The notes: a model not told the origin generated them from the letters alone. Numbered from the stretch's first letter, positions 44,893 to 55,251 are shown. The stretch: DNA of 64,000 nucleotides from an uncultured Prevotella sp. (GCA_900317685.1 ONHQ01000004.1:1-64000), one strand, 5' to 3'. A program made the numbers and translations.

Positions 44893-45771
44893 TTACACTA
44901 TCTGAGATGCAGTTTCTTTGCGGATATACATGCCATATTCCTCGCAGAACTGCTCACCGAGAGCGAATCCTTCTTCATAGAGAGCCTCCAGTTTCTCTAC
45001 GTCTTTCTCTATTCTTCTCACTTGCATAGGCTTTCGGGGACGGATGCAGATGATACGGTCTTCGTGCTCCAAGTCCTCGATGAGTTGCAGCTGCTGGTTG
45101 TAGGCCCGGATGCGATGACTCAGCGCAACGCGTAACCGGGGGTAGTTGCGATAGACAAACGGCGGTATCTTCCGGTCTTTGCCCAGTTCTCTGAAACCAT
45201 AATTGCGGGTAGAGATGACCACATTGGTGGCATGTCCGGCCTCTATACTCCGCATCACGGGTATGGAGTCGATGATTCCGCCGTCGAGTAGCGGACGTCC
45301 GTCCACCCACACGATCTTGCTCACGTAGGGCAGACTGCTGGAAGCCTTCACGATGTCGCAGGCCCGTTGCCGGTCGTGAGTCTCCTTGAGATAGACAGGA
45401 TGGCCCGACGCACAGTCAGTGGCTACCATTTCGAAACCGTCGGCATGGCGGAAGTACTCGTCATAGTCAAAAGGCAACAGCTCGTTGGGGAAGCGGTCGT
45501 AGAGCAGCTCCCGGTCAAAGATGCAGCCTTGCGTGACCAGATGTTTTATACCTATATAATTATATCTTGCCAGATAGTCGATGTTCGAGATGCGTGCGCG
45601 TCGGGGTTGACGTGAGATATAATTCATGCCATTGCAGGCACCGGCCGAGACCGCTACGACATAGCGGAACCATACCTCATGCTTCATGAAAGCGTCCAAG
45701 ACACCGCTTGTGAAGACGCCCCGCATGCCGCCGCCTTCGAGTACTAACCCTGTATCCGTATCAATTTGCAT
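44893..45771 (-). CDS. Patatin-like phospholipase
   Basis: 292 residues from the ATG at 45771. Patatin fold: oxyanion loop GGGMRG (13-18), nucleophile Ser42 in AVSAG (40-44), and catalytic Asp in LLDGGIIDSIPV. The usual GxSxG box has Ala in place of the first Gly. This is the cytoplasmic YjjU-like group; the lipid substrate is unknown. It diverges from the aminopeptidase P gene, with both promoters in one inverted repeat. Confidence 0.9.
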   Translation of the reverse strand: MQIDTDTGLVLEGGGMRGVFTSGVLDAFMKHEVWFRYVVAVSAGACNGMNYISRQPRRARISNIDYLARYNYIGIKHLVTQGCIFDRELLYDRFPNELLPFDYDEYFRHADGFEMVATDCASGHPVYLKETHDRQRACDIVKASSSLPYVSKIVWVDGRPLLDGGIIDSIPVMRSIEAGHATNVVISTRNYGFRELGKDRKIPPFVYRNYPRLRVALSHRIRAYNQQLQLIEDLEHEDRIICIRPRKPMQVRRIEKDVEKLEALYEEGFALGEQFCEEYGMYIRKETASQIV

Positions 45772-45788
45772 AAAAACATTTAATTTTA

Positions 45789-45834
45789 ATTGCAAAGTTA
45801 CGCATTTTAAACGAATAATTAGTAACTTTGCAAT
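45789..45834. promoter_or_regulatory. Paired divergent promoters in an inverted repeat
   Basis: ATTGCAAAGTTAC (45789-45801) and its exact complement (45822-45834), 20 bases apart. Each arm carries a TAACTTTG box: minus strand 45793-45800 for the patatin gene, plus strand 45823-45830 for the aminopeptidase gene, whose start at 45855 is 24 bases behind. Confidence 0.7.
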
Positions 45835-45854
45835 GAATATTAAATTCATTGTCT

Positions 45855-47258
45855 ATGTATAGCAAAGAAACTTATGTCAGTCGTCGTGCTGAACTCAAAA
45901 AGCTTGTGAAGAGCGGTGTGATTATCCTCTTCGGCAACAATAATTCTCCTGCCAACTATCCCAGCAACGGATACCATCCTTTCCGCCAAGATTCTTCTTT
46001 CCTGTATTATTTCGGTCAGAATCGTGAAGGACTCGTGGGTGTCATTGACGTGGATAATGACATTGAGACGCTCATCGGCGACGACATCAGTATCGACGAT
46101 ATTGTATGGTATGGCTCTGTAGACAGTGTACACGACATGGCAGAGCAGGTCGGCGTGAAGAACTCCGCACCGATGAAGTCGTTGAAGACTATCTGCAACG
46201 ATGCCATGCGCCAGAAGCGCCGCATCCACTTCCTGCCGCCTTACCGTGCTGACATCAAGATACAGATCTTTGACTTGCTCGGTATCCATCCCAACCAACA
46301 GAAAGAGAGCGCTTCCATGGACCTGATCAAGGCAGTTGTGAAGATGCGCTCTGTGAAGACCGACGAAGAGGTCGAAGAGTTGGAGCGTGCTGCTGTCATT
46401 GGCTATAAGATGCACACGACAGCCATGAAGATGTGCCGCCCCGGAGTTACAGAGCAGGAGATTGCCGGAGCGCTCGACGGCATCGCCAACGGATTCGGCT
46501 CCATGGTCAGCTTTGCTACTATCCTGACACAGCACGGTGAGATCATGCACGGTTCTCCTTCGATGAACAAACTGGAGGCTGGCCGTCTGATGCTTTGCGA
46601 CGCAGGTGCAGAGACCATCAACAACTACTGTTCCGACAACACCCGTACCTCTCCTGTAAGCGGCCACTACGATCAGCGTCAGCTTGAGATCTACTCTATC
46701 GTAGAGGCTTGTCACGACTACGTGCTTCAGGTAGCTAAGCCTGGTGTGAAGTGGTGGGACGTGCACTTTGCCGTTTGCCGTTTGATGACTGACCGCTTGA
46801 AAGAGCTTGGTCTGATGAAGGGTGACACAGAGGAAGCTGTTCGCGCCGGTGCGCACGCCATGTTTATGTGCCATGGACTTGGCCATATGATGGGTATGGA
46901 CGTGCACGATATGGAAGGCTTCGACCAGATCAACGTAGGCTTCGACGAAGAGGTTCGTCCCAACCTTGAGCAGTTTGGTACCAATTGCCTGCGCTTAGGC
47001 CGTCGTTTGCAGAAAGGTTTTGTCGTCACTGACGAGCCAGGTATCTATTTCATCCCTGCACTGATCGACGACTGGAAGGCCAGCGGACACTGCAAGGAGT
47101 TCATCAACTTCGACAAGTTGGAGACCTATAAGGACTTCGGTGGCATCCGCATTGAGGACGATCTGCTCATCACCGACGACGGTTGCCGCTTCTTAGGTAA
47201 AGACCGCATTCCTTATCATCCTAAGGATGTGGAAGCCTTTATGGCAGAGAACCGCTAA
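45855..47258 (+). CDS. Aminopeptidase P family protein (M24B)
   Basis: 467 residues. Removes N-terminal residues in front of proline. The metal ligands of the pita-bread fold are visible: Asp in LMLCDAGAE and SDNTRT, His in CHGLGHMMGMDVHD, Glu in VTDEPGIYF and GIRIEDDLLIT. The N-terminal domain includes SNGYHPFRQDSSFLYYFG. ATG at 45855 is used; the earlier TTG of the frame lies too close to the promoter. Confidence 0.95.
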   Translation: MYSKETYVSRRAELKKLVKSGVIILFGNNNSPANYPSNGYHPFRQDSSFLYYFGQNREGLVGVIDVDNDIETLIGDDISIDDIVWYGSVDSVHDMAEQVGVKNSAPMKSLKTICNDAMRQKRRIHFLPPYRADIKIQIFDLLGIHPNQQKESASMDLIKAVVKMRSVKTDEEVEELERAAVIGYKMHTTAMKMCRPGVTEQEIAGALDGIANGFGSMVSFATILTQHGEIMHGSPSMNKLEAGRLMLCDAGAETINNYCSDNTRTSPVSGHYDQRQLEIYSIVEACHDYVLQVAKPGVKWWDVHFAVCRLMTDRLKELGLMKGDTEEAVRAGAHAMFMCHGLGHMMGMDVHDMEGFDQINVGFDEEVRPNLEQFGTNCLRLGRRLQKGFVVTDEPGIYFIPALIDDWKASGHCKEFINFDKLETYKDFGGIRIEDDLLITDDGCRFLGKDRIPYHPKDVEAFMAENR

Positions 47259-47324
47259 TACAGAAAAGACTATAGAGAGAATTACAAGTATTATCATTAA
47301 GACAAGTCAACCAAAAGGAAAAAG

Positions 47325-48524
47325 ATGAAGAAAGCAATCGTATTGGCTTTACTTGCTGTGTGCACATTAGGTGCACACGCTGAAAAGAAGGACAGTGTTA
47401 ACCCCAACAAGCCTGTCTTTACCGTAATCAAGAAAAATCCAATCACCTCTATCAAGGATCAGAACCGCTCAGGTACGTGCTGGGACTATTCTACACTGAG
47501 CTATTTCGAGTCAGAGATTCTCAAAGCCACAGGCAAGACTTATGATCTTTGCGAGAGCTTTGTAGCCAACAAGACATATATGGACCGTGCTATTCAGGTC
47601 GTGCGCCTGCACGGCGACTGCCAGTTTGCTGAGGGCGGCAGCACCTACGATCCTCTTTATTGCCTTGAGCATTACGGCATCTGCCCGGAGAATGCCATGC
47701 CCTTCCCCGGAAGTCTCTATGGCGATTCACTCAACAACTTCGGTGAGTTCTTCTCTGTGATGACTCCCTATGTGCAGAGCGTAGCCAAGAGCAGTCTGAA
47801 GAAGATTTCCAGCCAGTGGAAGGTGGGATTGCAGGGTATCCTCGACGCTTATCTTGGCAAGTGCCCTGAGCAGTTCACCTACGAAGGCAAGACCTACACT
47901 CCGAAGACATTCGCTGCTTCTCTGGGCCTTGACTGGAACAACTACGTGAGCTTCACCTCTTTCTCTCATCATCCTTTCTGGACACAGTTCGCTGTGGAGG
48001 TACAGGACAACTGGCGCAACCCGCTGACATGGAACGTGCCTATCGACGATCTCCAGAAGATTCTCGACAATGCTATCATGAACGGCTATACCATCGCCTG
48101 GGGCGGTGATGTCAGTGAGGACGGCTTCACCCGCAAGGGACTCGCATACAATGTCGACGAGAAGAAGCTTGAGAACATGAAAGGCAGTGACATGGCCCGT
48201 TGGCTGAAGCTCACTCCTGCTAAGAAGAAGAACATTGTAGACTCTCTCGGTGTTAACGTTCCGGAGGTTGAGCCTACACAGAAGCAGCGTCAGGAGCGCT
48301 TCGACGACTGGGAGCTCACCGACGACCACGGCATGCTGATCTTCGGTATCGCCAAGGATCAGAATGGCAAGGAATACTATATGGTAAAGAACTCTTGGGG
48401 CAAGAGTGGCGACTATGACGGTATCTGGTACATGACCAAGAACTTCATCATCGCCAACACCATGGACTTCATGGTCAACAAAAACGCTGTGCCTAAGGAC
48501 ATCCGCAAGAAGTGCAATATCTGA
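47325..48524 (+). CDS. C1 family cysteine peptidase (aminopeptidase C / bleomycin hydrolase-like)
   Basis: 399 residues with signal peptide MKKAIVLALLAVCTLGAHA, so exported. Catalytic Cys in KDQNRSGTCWDYS (about 56-58), His in DDHGMLIFG, and Asn in YYMVKNSWGKSG. The overall plan fits the C1B group, but with export. 66 bases after the aminopeptidase P gene; both could take part in peptide use. Confidence 0.92.
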   Translation: MKKAIVLALLAVCTLGAHAEKKDSVNPNKPVFTVIKKNPITSIKDQNRSGTCWDYSTLSYFESEILKATGKTYDLCESFVANKTYMDRAIQVVRLHGDCQFAEGGSTYDPLYCLEHYGICPENAMPFPGSLYGDSLNNFGEFFSVMTPYVQSVAKSSLKKISSQWKVGLQGILDAYLGKCPEQFTYEGKTYTPKTFAASLGLDWNNYVSFTSFSHHPFWTQFAVEVQDNWRNPLTWNVPIDDLQKILDNAIMNGYTIAWGGDVSEDGFTRKGLAYNVDEKKLENMKGSDMARWLKLTPAKKKNIVDSLGVNVPEVEPTQKQRQERFDDWELTDDHGMLIFGIAKDQNGKEYYMVKNSWGKSGDYDGIWYMTKNFIIANTMDFMVNKNAVPKDIRKKCNI

Positions 48525-48546
48525 TCAAATAGATCATAAGCTATAC

Positions 48547-48590
48547 GATCCGCCTCTTCATCGCTGTGTGAAGAGGCGGATTTCTGTTTT
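48547..48590 (+). terminator. Terminator after the C1 peptidase gene
   Basis: ATCCGCCTCTTCA with complement at 48569-48581 and 8-base loop, then TTCTGTTTTTG. Confidence 0.85.
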
Positions 48591-48671
48591 TGTGCCAATC
48601 GGCTCTCTATCATTCCACCGACCTGCTGCTATCCTCATTTCTATCCTTCCGCATACTTTTTCTATAGTTTT

Positions 48672-48703
48672 TTTGCTATTCAGCAAGAAAATTCGTATCT
48701 TTG
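48672..48703 (+). promoter_or_regulatory. Promoter of recJ-recQ
   Basis: TTTG (48672-48675), 20 bases, TATCTTTG (48696-48703), 24 bases before the recJ start. Confidence 0.7.
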
Positions 48704-48726
48704 AAGCAGAAAAAGAAATATTTAAA

Positions 48727-50451
48727 ATGCATTTCAAATGGAAGTATGTGCCACCTACATCTGATGAACTCCGTTTGGCGGGTGAACTGAGCGAGAAACT
48801 CAATATGAGTCCCTTGCTTACCCAGCTTCTCGTCAAGCGTGGCATCACCACAGAGAGTGCAGCCAAGCAATTCTTCAAGCCCCAGTTGGCCGATCTGATC
48901 AATCCTTTCCGCATGAAGGATATGGACGCGGCGGTCGACAGACTCAATGATGCGATGGGCCGCAAAGAGCGGGTGCTCGTCTATGGTGACTATGATGTTG
49001 ACGGATGCACTGCGGTGGCTTTGGTTTATAAGTTTTTACAGCAGTTCTATTCCAATATAGACTATTATATCCCTGATCGCTACGATGAGGGCTACGGCAT
49101 CAGTCGCAAAGGACTGGAGTATGCCCAGCGGACAGGCGTGAAACTGGTGATCATTCTTGACTGCGGCATAAAGGCTGTCAAGGAGATCGCCTATGCCAAG
49201 TCGTTGGGTATCGACTTCATCATCTGCGACCACCATGTGCCCGATGAGGAGATGCCTCCCGCTGTGGCCATCCTCGACCCCAAGCGCGCCGACGACCCTT
49301 ATCCTTTCAAGCAACTCTGTGGTTGCGGGGTGGGCTTCAAACTCATGCAGGCTTTTGCCAAGAACAATGGCATTCCCTTCTCGCGGCTGATTCCTTTGTT
49401 GGACTTCTGTGCCGTGAGCATTGCCGCCGACATGGTGCCGGTGGTCGATGAGAACCGTATCCTTGCCTTCCATGGTCTGAAGATTCTCAACCAGAATCCC
49501 AGTGTGGGCCTGAAAGCCATCATCGATATCTGCGGACTCAGCGGCCGTGACATCTCCATGAGCGACATCGTCTTCAAGATTGGACCACGTATCAACGCCT
49601 CCGGACGTATGGAGAACGGTAAGGAAAGCGTGGACCTGCTCGTGGAGAAAGACATCAACGAGGCTCTGCGCAAGGCCAAGCATATCAATGAATACAACGA
49701 GCAGCGCAAGGACATCGACAAGCACATGACCGAAGACGCCAACCAGATCGTCTCGCGGCTGGAAAGCCAGAAACATCAGTCAAGCATCGTGCTCTATGAT
49801 GAGCACTGGAAGAAAGGTGTCATCGGCATTGTGGCTTCCCGACTGACAGAGATCTATTTCCGTCCGACGGTGGTGCTGACACGTGACGGCGACCTTGCGA
49901 CGGGCTCGGCCCGCTCGGTGATGGGCTTTGACATCTATTCGGCCATAAAGAGTTGCCGTGATCTGCTCATCAACTTCGGAGGCCATACCTATGCCGCAGG
50001 ACTTACCTTGCGCTGGGCCGACATTCCCACGTTTCGCAAGCGTTTCCAACAATATGTTGAGGAGCATATTCAGCCCGAGCAAATCGAGGCCTATCTCAGG
50101 ATCGACGCGATCATCGACTTCAAGGACATCACCAAGAAACTCTATAACGACCTCAAGCGCTTCTCGCCGTTCGGTCCGAGCAATCCCAAACCGGTGTTCT
50201 GCACGCTTGGTGTCTACGACTATGGCACGAGCAAGGTTGTAGGTCGCTCGCAGGAACATATCAAACTGGAGCTTGTCGACTCCAAGTCGGGGGTTGTGGT
50301 CAACGGCATCGCCTTTGGCCAGAGTGCGTCTGCACGCTATATCAAGTCACGGCGGTCGTTTGACATCGCCTATACCATTGAGGACAATGTCTTCAAGCGC
50401 AACCAAGTGCAGTTGCAGATCGAGGACATCCGGCCCCGCAAGAGCGAGTAA
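48727..50451 (+). CDS. recJ: Single-stranded DNA exonuclease RecJ
   Basis: 574 residues from the ATG at 48727, chosen because the promoter box ends just before it. 5'-3' exonuclease of recombination and mismatch repair. DHH-domain motifs VYGDYDVDGCTAVAL and ICDHHVPDEEMP, and the DHHA1 motif FGGHTYAAGLTL. C-terminal OB-type region. Followed 55 bases later by recQ, a classical functional partner. Confidence 0.96.
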   Translation: MHFKWKYVPPTSDELRLAGELSEKLNMSPLLTQLLVKRGITTESAAKQFFKPQLADLINPFRMKDMDAAVDRLNDAMGRKERVLVYGDYDVDGCTAVALVYKFLQQFYSNIDYYIPDRYDEGYGISRKGLEYAQRTGVKLVIILDCGIKAVKEIAYAKSLGIDFIICDHHVPDEEMPPAVAILDPKRADDPYPFKQLCGCGVGFKLMQAFAKNNGIPFSRLIPLLDFCAVSIAADMVPVVDENRILAFHGLKILNQNPSVGLKAIIDICGLSGRDISMSDIVFKIGPRINASGRMENGKESVDLLVEKDINEALRKAKHINEYNEQRKDIDKHMTEDANQIVSRLESQKHQSSIVLYDEHWKKGVIGIVASRLTEIYFRPTVVLTRDGDLATGSARSVMGFDIYSAIKSCRDLLINFGGHTYAAGLTLRWADIPTFRKRFQQYVEEHIQPEQIEAYLRIDAIIDFKDITKKLYNDLKRFSPFGPSNPKPVFCTLGVYDYGTSKVVGRSQEHIKLELVDSKSGVVVNGIAFGQSASARYIKSRRSFDIAYTIEDNVFKRNQVQLQIEDIRPRKSE

Positions 50452-50506
50452 GTGCCTTGTGATATAAGGCTATAAGAGTAAGAGGTAAAGAGGTGAGGCT
50501 TGAGCT

Positions 50507-52405
50507 TTGGACAAGTATCGTGAAATCCTTCAGCGTTATTGGGGCTATGACGACTTTCGCGGCATTCAGCGCGACATCATAGACAGCATTGGCAGCGGCC
50601 ACGACACGTTGGGACTGATGCCGACAGGTGGTGGTAAGTCCATCACCTTTCAGGTACCTGCCCTCGCGGCCGATGGCGTCTGCATTGTCATCACGCCGTT
50701 GATCGCCTTGATGAAGGATCAGGTAGCCCATCTTCAAGCCAACGGCATCAAGGCAGCAGCCATCTATTCCTCCATGTCGCGCAGCAAGATCGTCGCGACG
50801 TTGGAGAATGCCATCTTTGGCGGGCTGAAGTTGCTCTATGTCTCGCCCGAGCGTCTCGGCAGTCCTTTGTTTCTACAAAAGCTCAAGCGCATCCCCGTGA
50901 GCTTCATCACGGTCGATGAAGCCCATTGTATCAGTCAGTGGGGATACGACTTCCGTCCTTCCTATCTTAAGATTGCAGAAATCCGTCAGGTCAAGCCCGA
51001 TGTACCCGTGTTGGCACTTACTGCCACCGCGACGCCGGCTGTTGTCCATGACATCATGGAGCGGTTGGCCTTCAAGGACGAGCGGTTTTTCAAGATGAGC
51101 TTTGTCCGGAAGAACGTCATCTATGTGGTTCGTCCCACTGTCGACAAGCAGAAAGAGCTTGTGCACATCCTCCGTCATGTACCCGGCTGTGCCATCGTCT
51201 ACGTCCGTAGCCGTGAGAAGAGCCGCTTGTTGTCGACTTTTCTCACCGAGAGCGGCATTTCCTCCACATATTATCATGCCGGCCTGGAGCCTCAGGACAA
51301 AGACGAGCGGCAGGAGAAATGGACGCGCGACGAGGTGCGGGTGATGGTTGCCACCAACGCCTTTGGCATGGGCATTGACAAGCCCGACGTGCGTCTGGTC
51401 GTTCATTTCGATTGTCCCGATGCCATTGAGGCCTACTTCCAGGAAGCCGGTAGGGCAGGACGCGACGGGCAGAAGTCCTACGCCGTGTTGCTATGGGATG
51501 ATCAGATGGATCAGCGCATGATGCTCAAGCGAGTGGAAATGAACTTTCCACCAAAAGATAAGATTGCCGACGTGTATGAGCATCTGGCTTATTTCTATCA
51601 GGTCGGCGTTGGCAGTGGGGCAGGCCACACGTTTCTGTTCAACATCGACAAGTTCTGTGCGGCCTATCACTTGTCGCCTTTCATGGTGCCTGCCGCCTTA
51701 CAGCTGTTGCAATATGCCGGCTACATCGATTACAATTCCGAGCCGGACAGTGTCTCGCGGGTGAGGATTATGGTCAGCCGTGACGAACTCTATCGTCTGC
51801 GTCTGCCAGCCCAAGAGGATCTTGTCCTCACGGTTTTGTTGCGACTGTGCGACGGTATCTTTACGCGCTATTCCTTTTTTGATTTAAACGAGGTGGCAGA
51901 GCGCACGCAGTTGAGCGAGCAGCAGACCTATCTGGTGTTGAAGACGTTGAGTGCCAAGCACATCATCCACTTCATCCCCAACCGCCATATTCCTCAGATC
52001 ACCTATCTTCAGGACCGCGTCAGCATTGAGGAAGTGGTCATCCCGCCTCATGTCTATGAGGACAGGAAACAGAAATACGAGCAACGGCTCAAGGCGATGA
52101 TGGACTATGTCCTCAACGATCAGGAGTGCCGTAGCCGTCAGCTGTTGGCCTATTTCGGTGAGGAGACGGAAGACGATTGCGGACAATGCGATGTCTGCGT
52201 ACAGCATCGCAAGGATTATCGTCAGCGGGTGGCTGCTTTGCCACGTCAGATTCTCGACCTCCTGTCCGACGGAGATCCCCACGATCTTTCCGTTCTTCGT
52301 TCTCTCCATTTCGACAAAGACACGGTCACCGCTGCTGTTCAGTCGTTGGCTGACGACGAAAAGGTAGACATAGGAATCAACACCATCCGGTTGCACAACT
52401 CGTAA
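50507..52405 (+). CDS. recQ: ATP-dependent DNA helicase RecQ
   Basis: 632 residues. Walker A MPTGGGKS, DEAH box VDEAHCISQWGYDFRPSYL, motif VI QEAGRAGRDG, and a zinc site late in the chain (CRSRQLL..DDCGQCDVC). About 60 residues of winged-helix type follow; I see no HRDC domain. The start is TTG: an in-frame TGA lies 6 bases upstream and the next ATG would cut off the first motif, so no other start is possible. Works with RecJ in recombination repair. Confidence 0.94.
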   Translation: MDKYREILQRYWGYDDFRGIQRDIIDSIGSGHDTLGLMPTGGGKSITFQVPALAADGVCIVITPLIALMKDQVAHLQANGIKAAAIYSSMSRSKIVATLENAIFGGLKLLYVSPERLGSPLFLQKLKRIPVSFITVDEAHCISQWGYDFRPSYLKIAEIRQVKPDVPVLALTATATPAVVHDIMERLAFKDERFFKMSFVRKNVIYVVRPTVDKQKELVHILRHVPGCAIVYVRSREKSRLLSTFLTESGISSTYYHAGLEPQDKDERQEKWTRDEVRVMVATNAFGMGIDKPDVRLVVHFDCPDAIEAYFQEAGRAGRDGQKSYAVLLWDDQMDQRMMLKRVEMNFPPKDKIADVYEHLAYFYQVGVGSGAGHTFLFNIDKFCAAYHLSPFMVPAALQLLQYAGYIDYNSEPDSVSRVRIMVSRDELYRLRLPAQEDLVLTVLLRLCDGIFTRYSFFDLNEVAERTQLSEQQTYLVLKTLSAKHIIHFIPNRHIPQITYLQDRVSIEEVVIPPHVYEDRKQKYEQRLKAMMDYVLNDQECRSRQLLAYFGEETEDDCGQCDVCVQHRKDYRQRVAALPRQILDLLSDGDPHDLSVLRSLHFDKDTVTAAVQSLADDEKVDIGINTIRLHNS

Positions 52406-52420
52406 CCGGATGGCGCTTTC
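52383..52420. terminator. Terminator that contains the recQ stop codon
   Basis: CCATCCGGTT and AACCGGATGG (52404-52413) form a 10-bp stem; the TAA at 52403-52405 lies partly in the right arm. It serves the convergent recQ and trmD ends. Confidence 0.7.
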
Positions 52421-52422
52421 TG

Positions 52423-53100
52423 TTATTTCTTCAGCAGGTCAGGACGCAAGCGTTTTGTGCGTTCCATGGCCTGGTCCATTTCCCACTGTTTTATTTTTGC
52501 TTCATTGCCGCTCAGCAGGATGTCGGGAACCTTCCATCCCTTGTAGTCGGCGGGGCGCGTATAGATAGGAGCTGCCAGCAGATCGTCCTGGAAGCAGTCC
52601 GAGAGCGCGCTCTGATCATCGCTGATCACGCCGGGCACCAGTCTCACCACAGCATCGGCGATGCAGGCGGCTGCCAGTTCACCACCGGTGAGCACAAAAT
52701 CACCCACGCTGATCTCGCGCGTGATGAAGTGGTCGCGTACGCGCTGGTCGATGCCTTTGTAGTGTCCGCAAAGGATGATGAGGTTTTGTTGCAGCGACAT
52801 GTCGTTGGCGATATGCTGGTTGAACTTCTCACCATCGGGTGTGACGTAGATCACGTCGTCGTAGTCCCGTTCTGCCTTCAGGGCTGAGATGCAGCGGTCG
52901 ATAGGCTCTATCTGCATCACCATACCCGCAAAGCCGCCGTAGGGATAGTCGTCGACACGGCGCCATTTGTCGAGTGTGTAATCGCGCAGGTTGTGGAGAT
53001 GGATCTCGGCCAAGCCTTTTTTCTGTGCACGTGCCAATATCGACTCGTGGACAAAGCCTTCAATCATCTCTGGCAATACGGTAATGATATCTATTCTCAT
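52423..53100 (-). CDS. trmD: tRNA (guanine37-N1)-methyltransferase
   Basis: 225 residues. SPOUT methyltransferase that protects reading frame. Family marks: [16 protein letters not shown], then [29 protein letters not shown] and [15 protein letters not shown] of the SAM knot. Not next to ribosomal protein genes here. Convergent with recQ. Confidence 0.97.
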   Translation of the reverse strand: MRIDIITVLPEMIEGFVHESILARAQKKGLAEIHLHNLRDYTLDKWRRVDDYPYGGFAGMVMQIEPIDRCISALKAERDYDDVIYVTPDGEKFNQHIANDMSLQQNLIILCGHYKGIDQRVRDHFITREISVGDFVLTGGELAAACIADAVVRLVPGVISDDQSALSDCFQDDLLAAPIYTRPADYKGWKVPDILLSGNEAKIKQWEMDQAMERTKRLRPDLLKK

Positions 53101-53171
53101 GGTGTCTGTAATATGCTATGTCTGTTGTTTTTGATTCGTTGTTAGGGTTGAAATGCTGTTTCTGCCGGGCG

Positions 53172-55151
53172 TCATCCTTCGGTGAACCTACTGATAAACT
53201 CATCCTCGGTGATGATTGGCGTGTTGAGCTCGTGGGCTTTCTTGTTCTTGCCGCTGGTGCTGGTGTTGTCGTTGTTGATCAGAAAGCTCGTCGACTTGCT
53301 GACGGATCCTGTGACTTTTCCACCCTGACTCTCGATATAAGCCTTGAGTTCTGCCCGATTCTTATAGTGGTGAACATCGCCCGTGATGACGAAGGTCAGT
53401 CCTTGACAGCGGTTGCCGGTGGGTGCTGTCGACGATTCCGTGACGTGGAGTTGCTCCATGAGGTCGTCGAAGTCATGCTTGTTGTCGGCATTGCGGAACC
53501 ACGCTGTGAACGATGCCGACTTTTCGGGGCCGATACCGGGAATCATTGCCAACTGCTCACCACTGCCGAAGAGCCCGCCATCGGTGGTGGCGATGTCGAC
53601 CAGTGCTTGCAGGCTGTAGGCCGAGAGCAACCGTTGGCAGACATCCTTGCCGCATAGTGGGATGCAAAGGGCGTAAAGCAATTGGCGTGCCTCCACGTTG
53701 CGGGCTTTGTCGAGCGAAGCCATCAGATTGGAAACCGATTTGGCACCGAATCCGTCGAGATGGGCCATCTGCTGTGCATGGTCGCCCAGCCGGAAGATGT
53801 CGCCAAAGCGAGTCACCCATCCCAGGTTGATGAATCGGGCGAGCGTCTGCTCCGAGATGCCGTCGACGTTCACGCCTTCTTTCGATACGAAGCGGGCAAA
53901 CTTTTTCAGTTTCTTGGCCGCACAGGCGGGGTTGGTACAGTGCAGGGTGCGTGTGCCGCTGGCCTCACTGGTGGTCACCAAGGTGGGATGTCCGCACACT
54001 GGACATTGTCCGGGAATCTGCAACTCACCGACTTTCTCTCTGACGCTGATGACTTTCGGGATGATCTTATTGGCTTTGATGACTTCGAGTTTCGTGCCCT
54101 TGTCGCCAATGCCCAGTCGCTCGCACTCACTGATGTTGCACAGCGAGGCACGTTTCACCGTGGTGCCTTCAAGCTGTACGGGTCGAAAGACGGCCACGGG
54201 CGAAATTGTCGATGCGGCGCAACTCCATTCGATGTGGTCCAGCTCGGTCAGGGCGCTTTCGTCGGCCCATTTAAAGGCATAGCCCGCGCGTGTGGCATGG
54301 TGGCCGGTGACCGATCCCGTCTGAGCATAGTCGTTGTCGTCGTAGGCGATGACGAGTCCGTCGACGGGGTAGGGCATCGTTTCCACCTTCTTGGTCCATC
54401 GGTTGATGGCATCCTCGACATGTTCCAGCGATGGTTGCTCGATGAGTTCGTGCTCCACGGGATGGAAGCCGAGATGTTTGAGCCAGTCCATGCGCTGTCC
54501 CCACGAATGGATGTCGTCGTCGCAGTGCACCAGGGTGAAAGGTATCCACTGCAGGTGGCGTTGGCGCACCTCGTCGATATCTTTCAGTGTGAGCGATCCG
54601 GAGGCGAGGTTGCGCGGGTTGGCATATTCCTCGTCGCTCTCCATGTTGAACTGCTCAAAGTCTTTGTAGCTGATGACACATTCGCCACGGATGACCGTGT
54701 GACCCTTGTAGTCGATCTTGGGCAGCACGCCGCTGATGGCTGAGGCCAGGTGGGTGATGTTGGTGCCGATATGTCCGTCGCCGCGTGTGACGAGCTTTGT
54801 CAGCTGGCCATCGTCGTAGGTGCCCACCAAGGTGAGTCCGTCGAGTTTCCACGAGAGCCAGATGGGTTTCATCTCGGCCCACTTCACCAAGTTCTCCGGC
54901 TTCTTCGTCTTTGCCAATGAGAGAGCCGGATATTCGTGGGCTTCTTTCTGTCCCGTGAGCGTGTCGGCCGAGACGTGATGTGTAGGAGAGCCCTCCAGCA
55001 CGGTGCCGGTCTCCTGTTCCAGTCGGGTGAGCCGGTCGAAGAGCGCGTCCCACTCATAATTGGTCATCAGCTCCTCGCGGCCGTTATAGTATGCGTCGGA
55101 GGCTTTGTTGAGCTGCTCAATCAAAGCCTTCATTTCCTCTGTCTTTGTCAT
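53172..55151 (-). CDS. ligA: NAD-dependent DNA ligase
   Basis: 659 residues. Adenylation domain with KxDG as KLDGLTLVG (Lys about residue 107), OB domain, a C4 zinc finger (CPVCGHP..CTNPAC), HhH repeats, and a C-terminal BRCT domain (GLTFVITGDVHHYKNRAELK). Seals nicks in replication and repair. Promoter box TAACTTTG at 55197-55204 on the minus strand. Confidence 0.97.
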   Translation of the reverse strand: MTKTEEMKALIEQLNKASDAYYNGREELMTNYEWDALFDRLTRLEQETGTVLEGSPTHHVSADTLTGQKEAHEYPALSLAKTKKPENLVKWAEMKPIWLSWKLDGLTLVGTYDDGQLTKLVTRGDGHIGTNITHLASAISGVLPKIDYKGHTVIRGECVISYKDFEQFNMESDEEYANPRNLASGSLTLKDIDEVRQRHLQWIPFTLVHCDDDIHSWGQRMDWLKHLGFHPVEHELIEQPSLEHVEDAINRWTKKVETMPYPVDGLVIAYDDNDYAQTGSVTGHHATRAGYAFKWADESALTELDHIEWSCAASTISPVAVFRPVQLEGTTVKRASLCNISECERLGIGDKGTKLEVIKANKIIPKVISVREKVGELQIPGQCPVCGHPTLVTTSEASGTRTLHCTNPACAAKKLKKFARFVSKEGVNVDGISEQTLARFINLGWVTRFGDIFRLGDHAQQMAHLDGFGAKSVSNLMASLDKARNVEARQLLYALCIPLCGKDVCQRLLSAYSLQALVDIATTDGGLFGSGEQLAMIPGIGPEKSASFTAWFRNADNKHDFDDLMEQLHVTESSTAPTGNRCQGLTFVITGDVHHYKNRAELKAYIESQGGKVTGSVSKSTSFLINNDNTSTSGKNKKAHELNTPIITEDEFISRFTEG

Positions 55152-55196
55152 AAGATCGTGATATGTTCATAACCTGCCGTAGCAAGCTTTCTGTTT

Positions 55197-55204
55197 ACAA
55201 AGTT
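55197..55204 (-). promoter_or_regulatory. -7 box of ligA
   Basis: TAACTTTG on the minus strand, 46 bases before the start. Confidence 0.55.
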
Positions 55205-55251
55205 AGCAAAAAAAATCGGTATGCCCGTTGTTTCGTTGTTTTTCTTGCTGT

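Noticed and set aside
52406..53171. Ribosomal protein gene cluster around trmD
   Set aside because: trmD is often beside rpsP, rimM and rplS, but none of these is here; neighbours are recQ and ligA.
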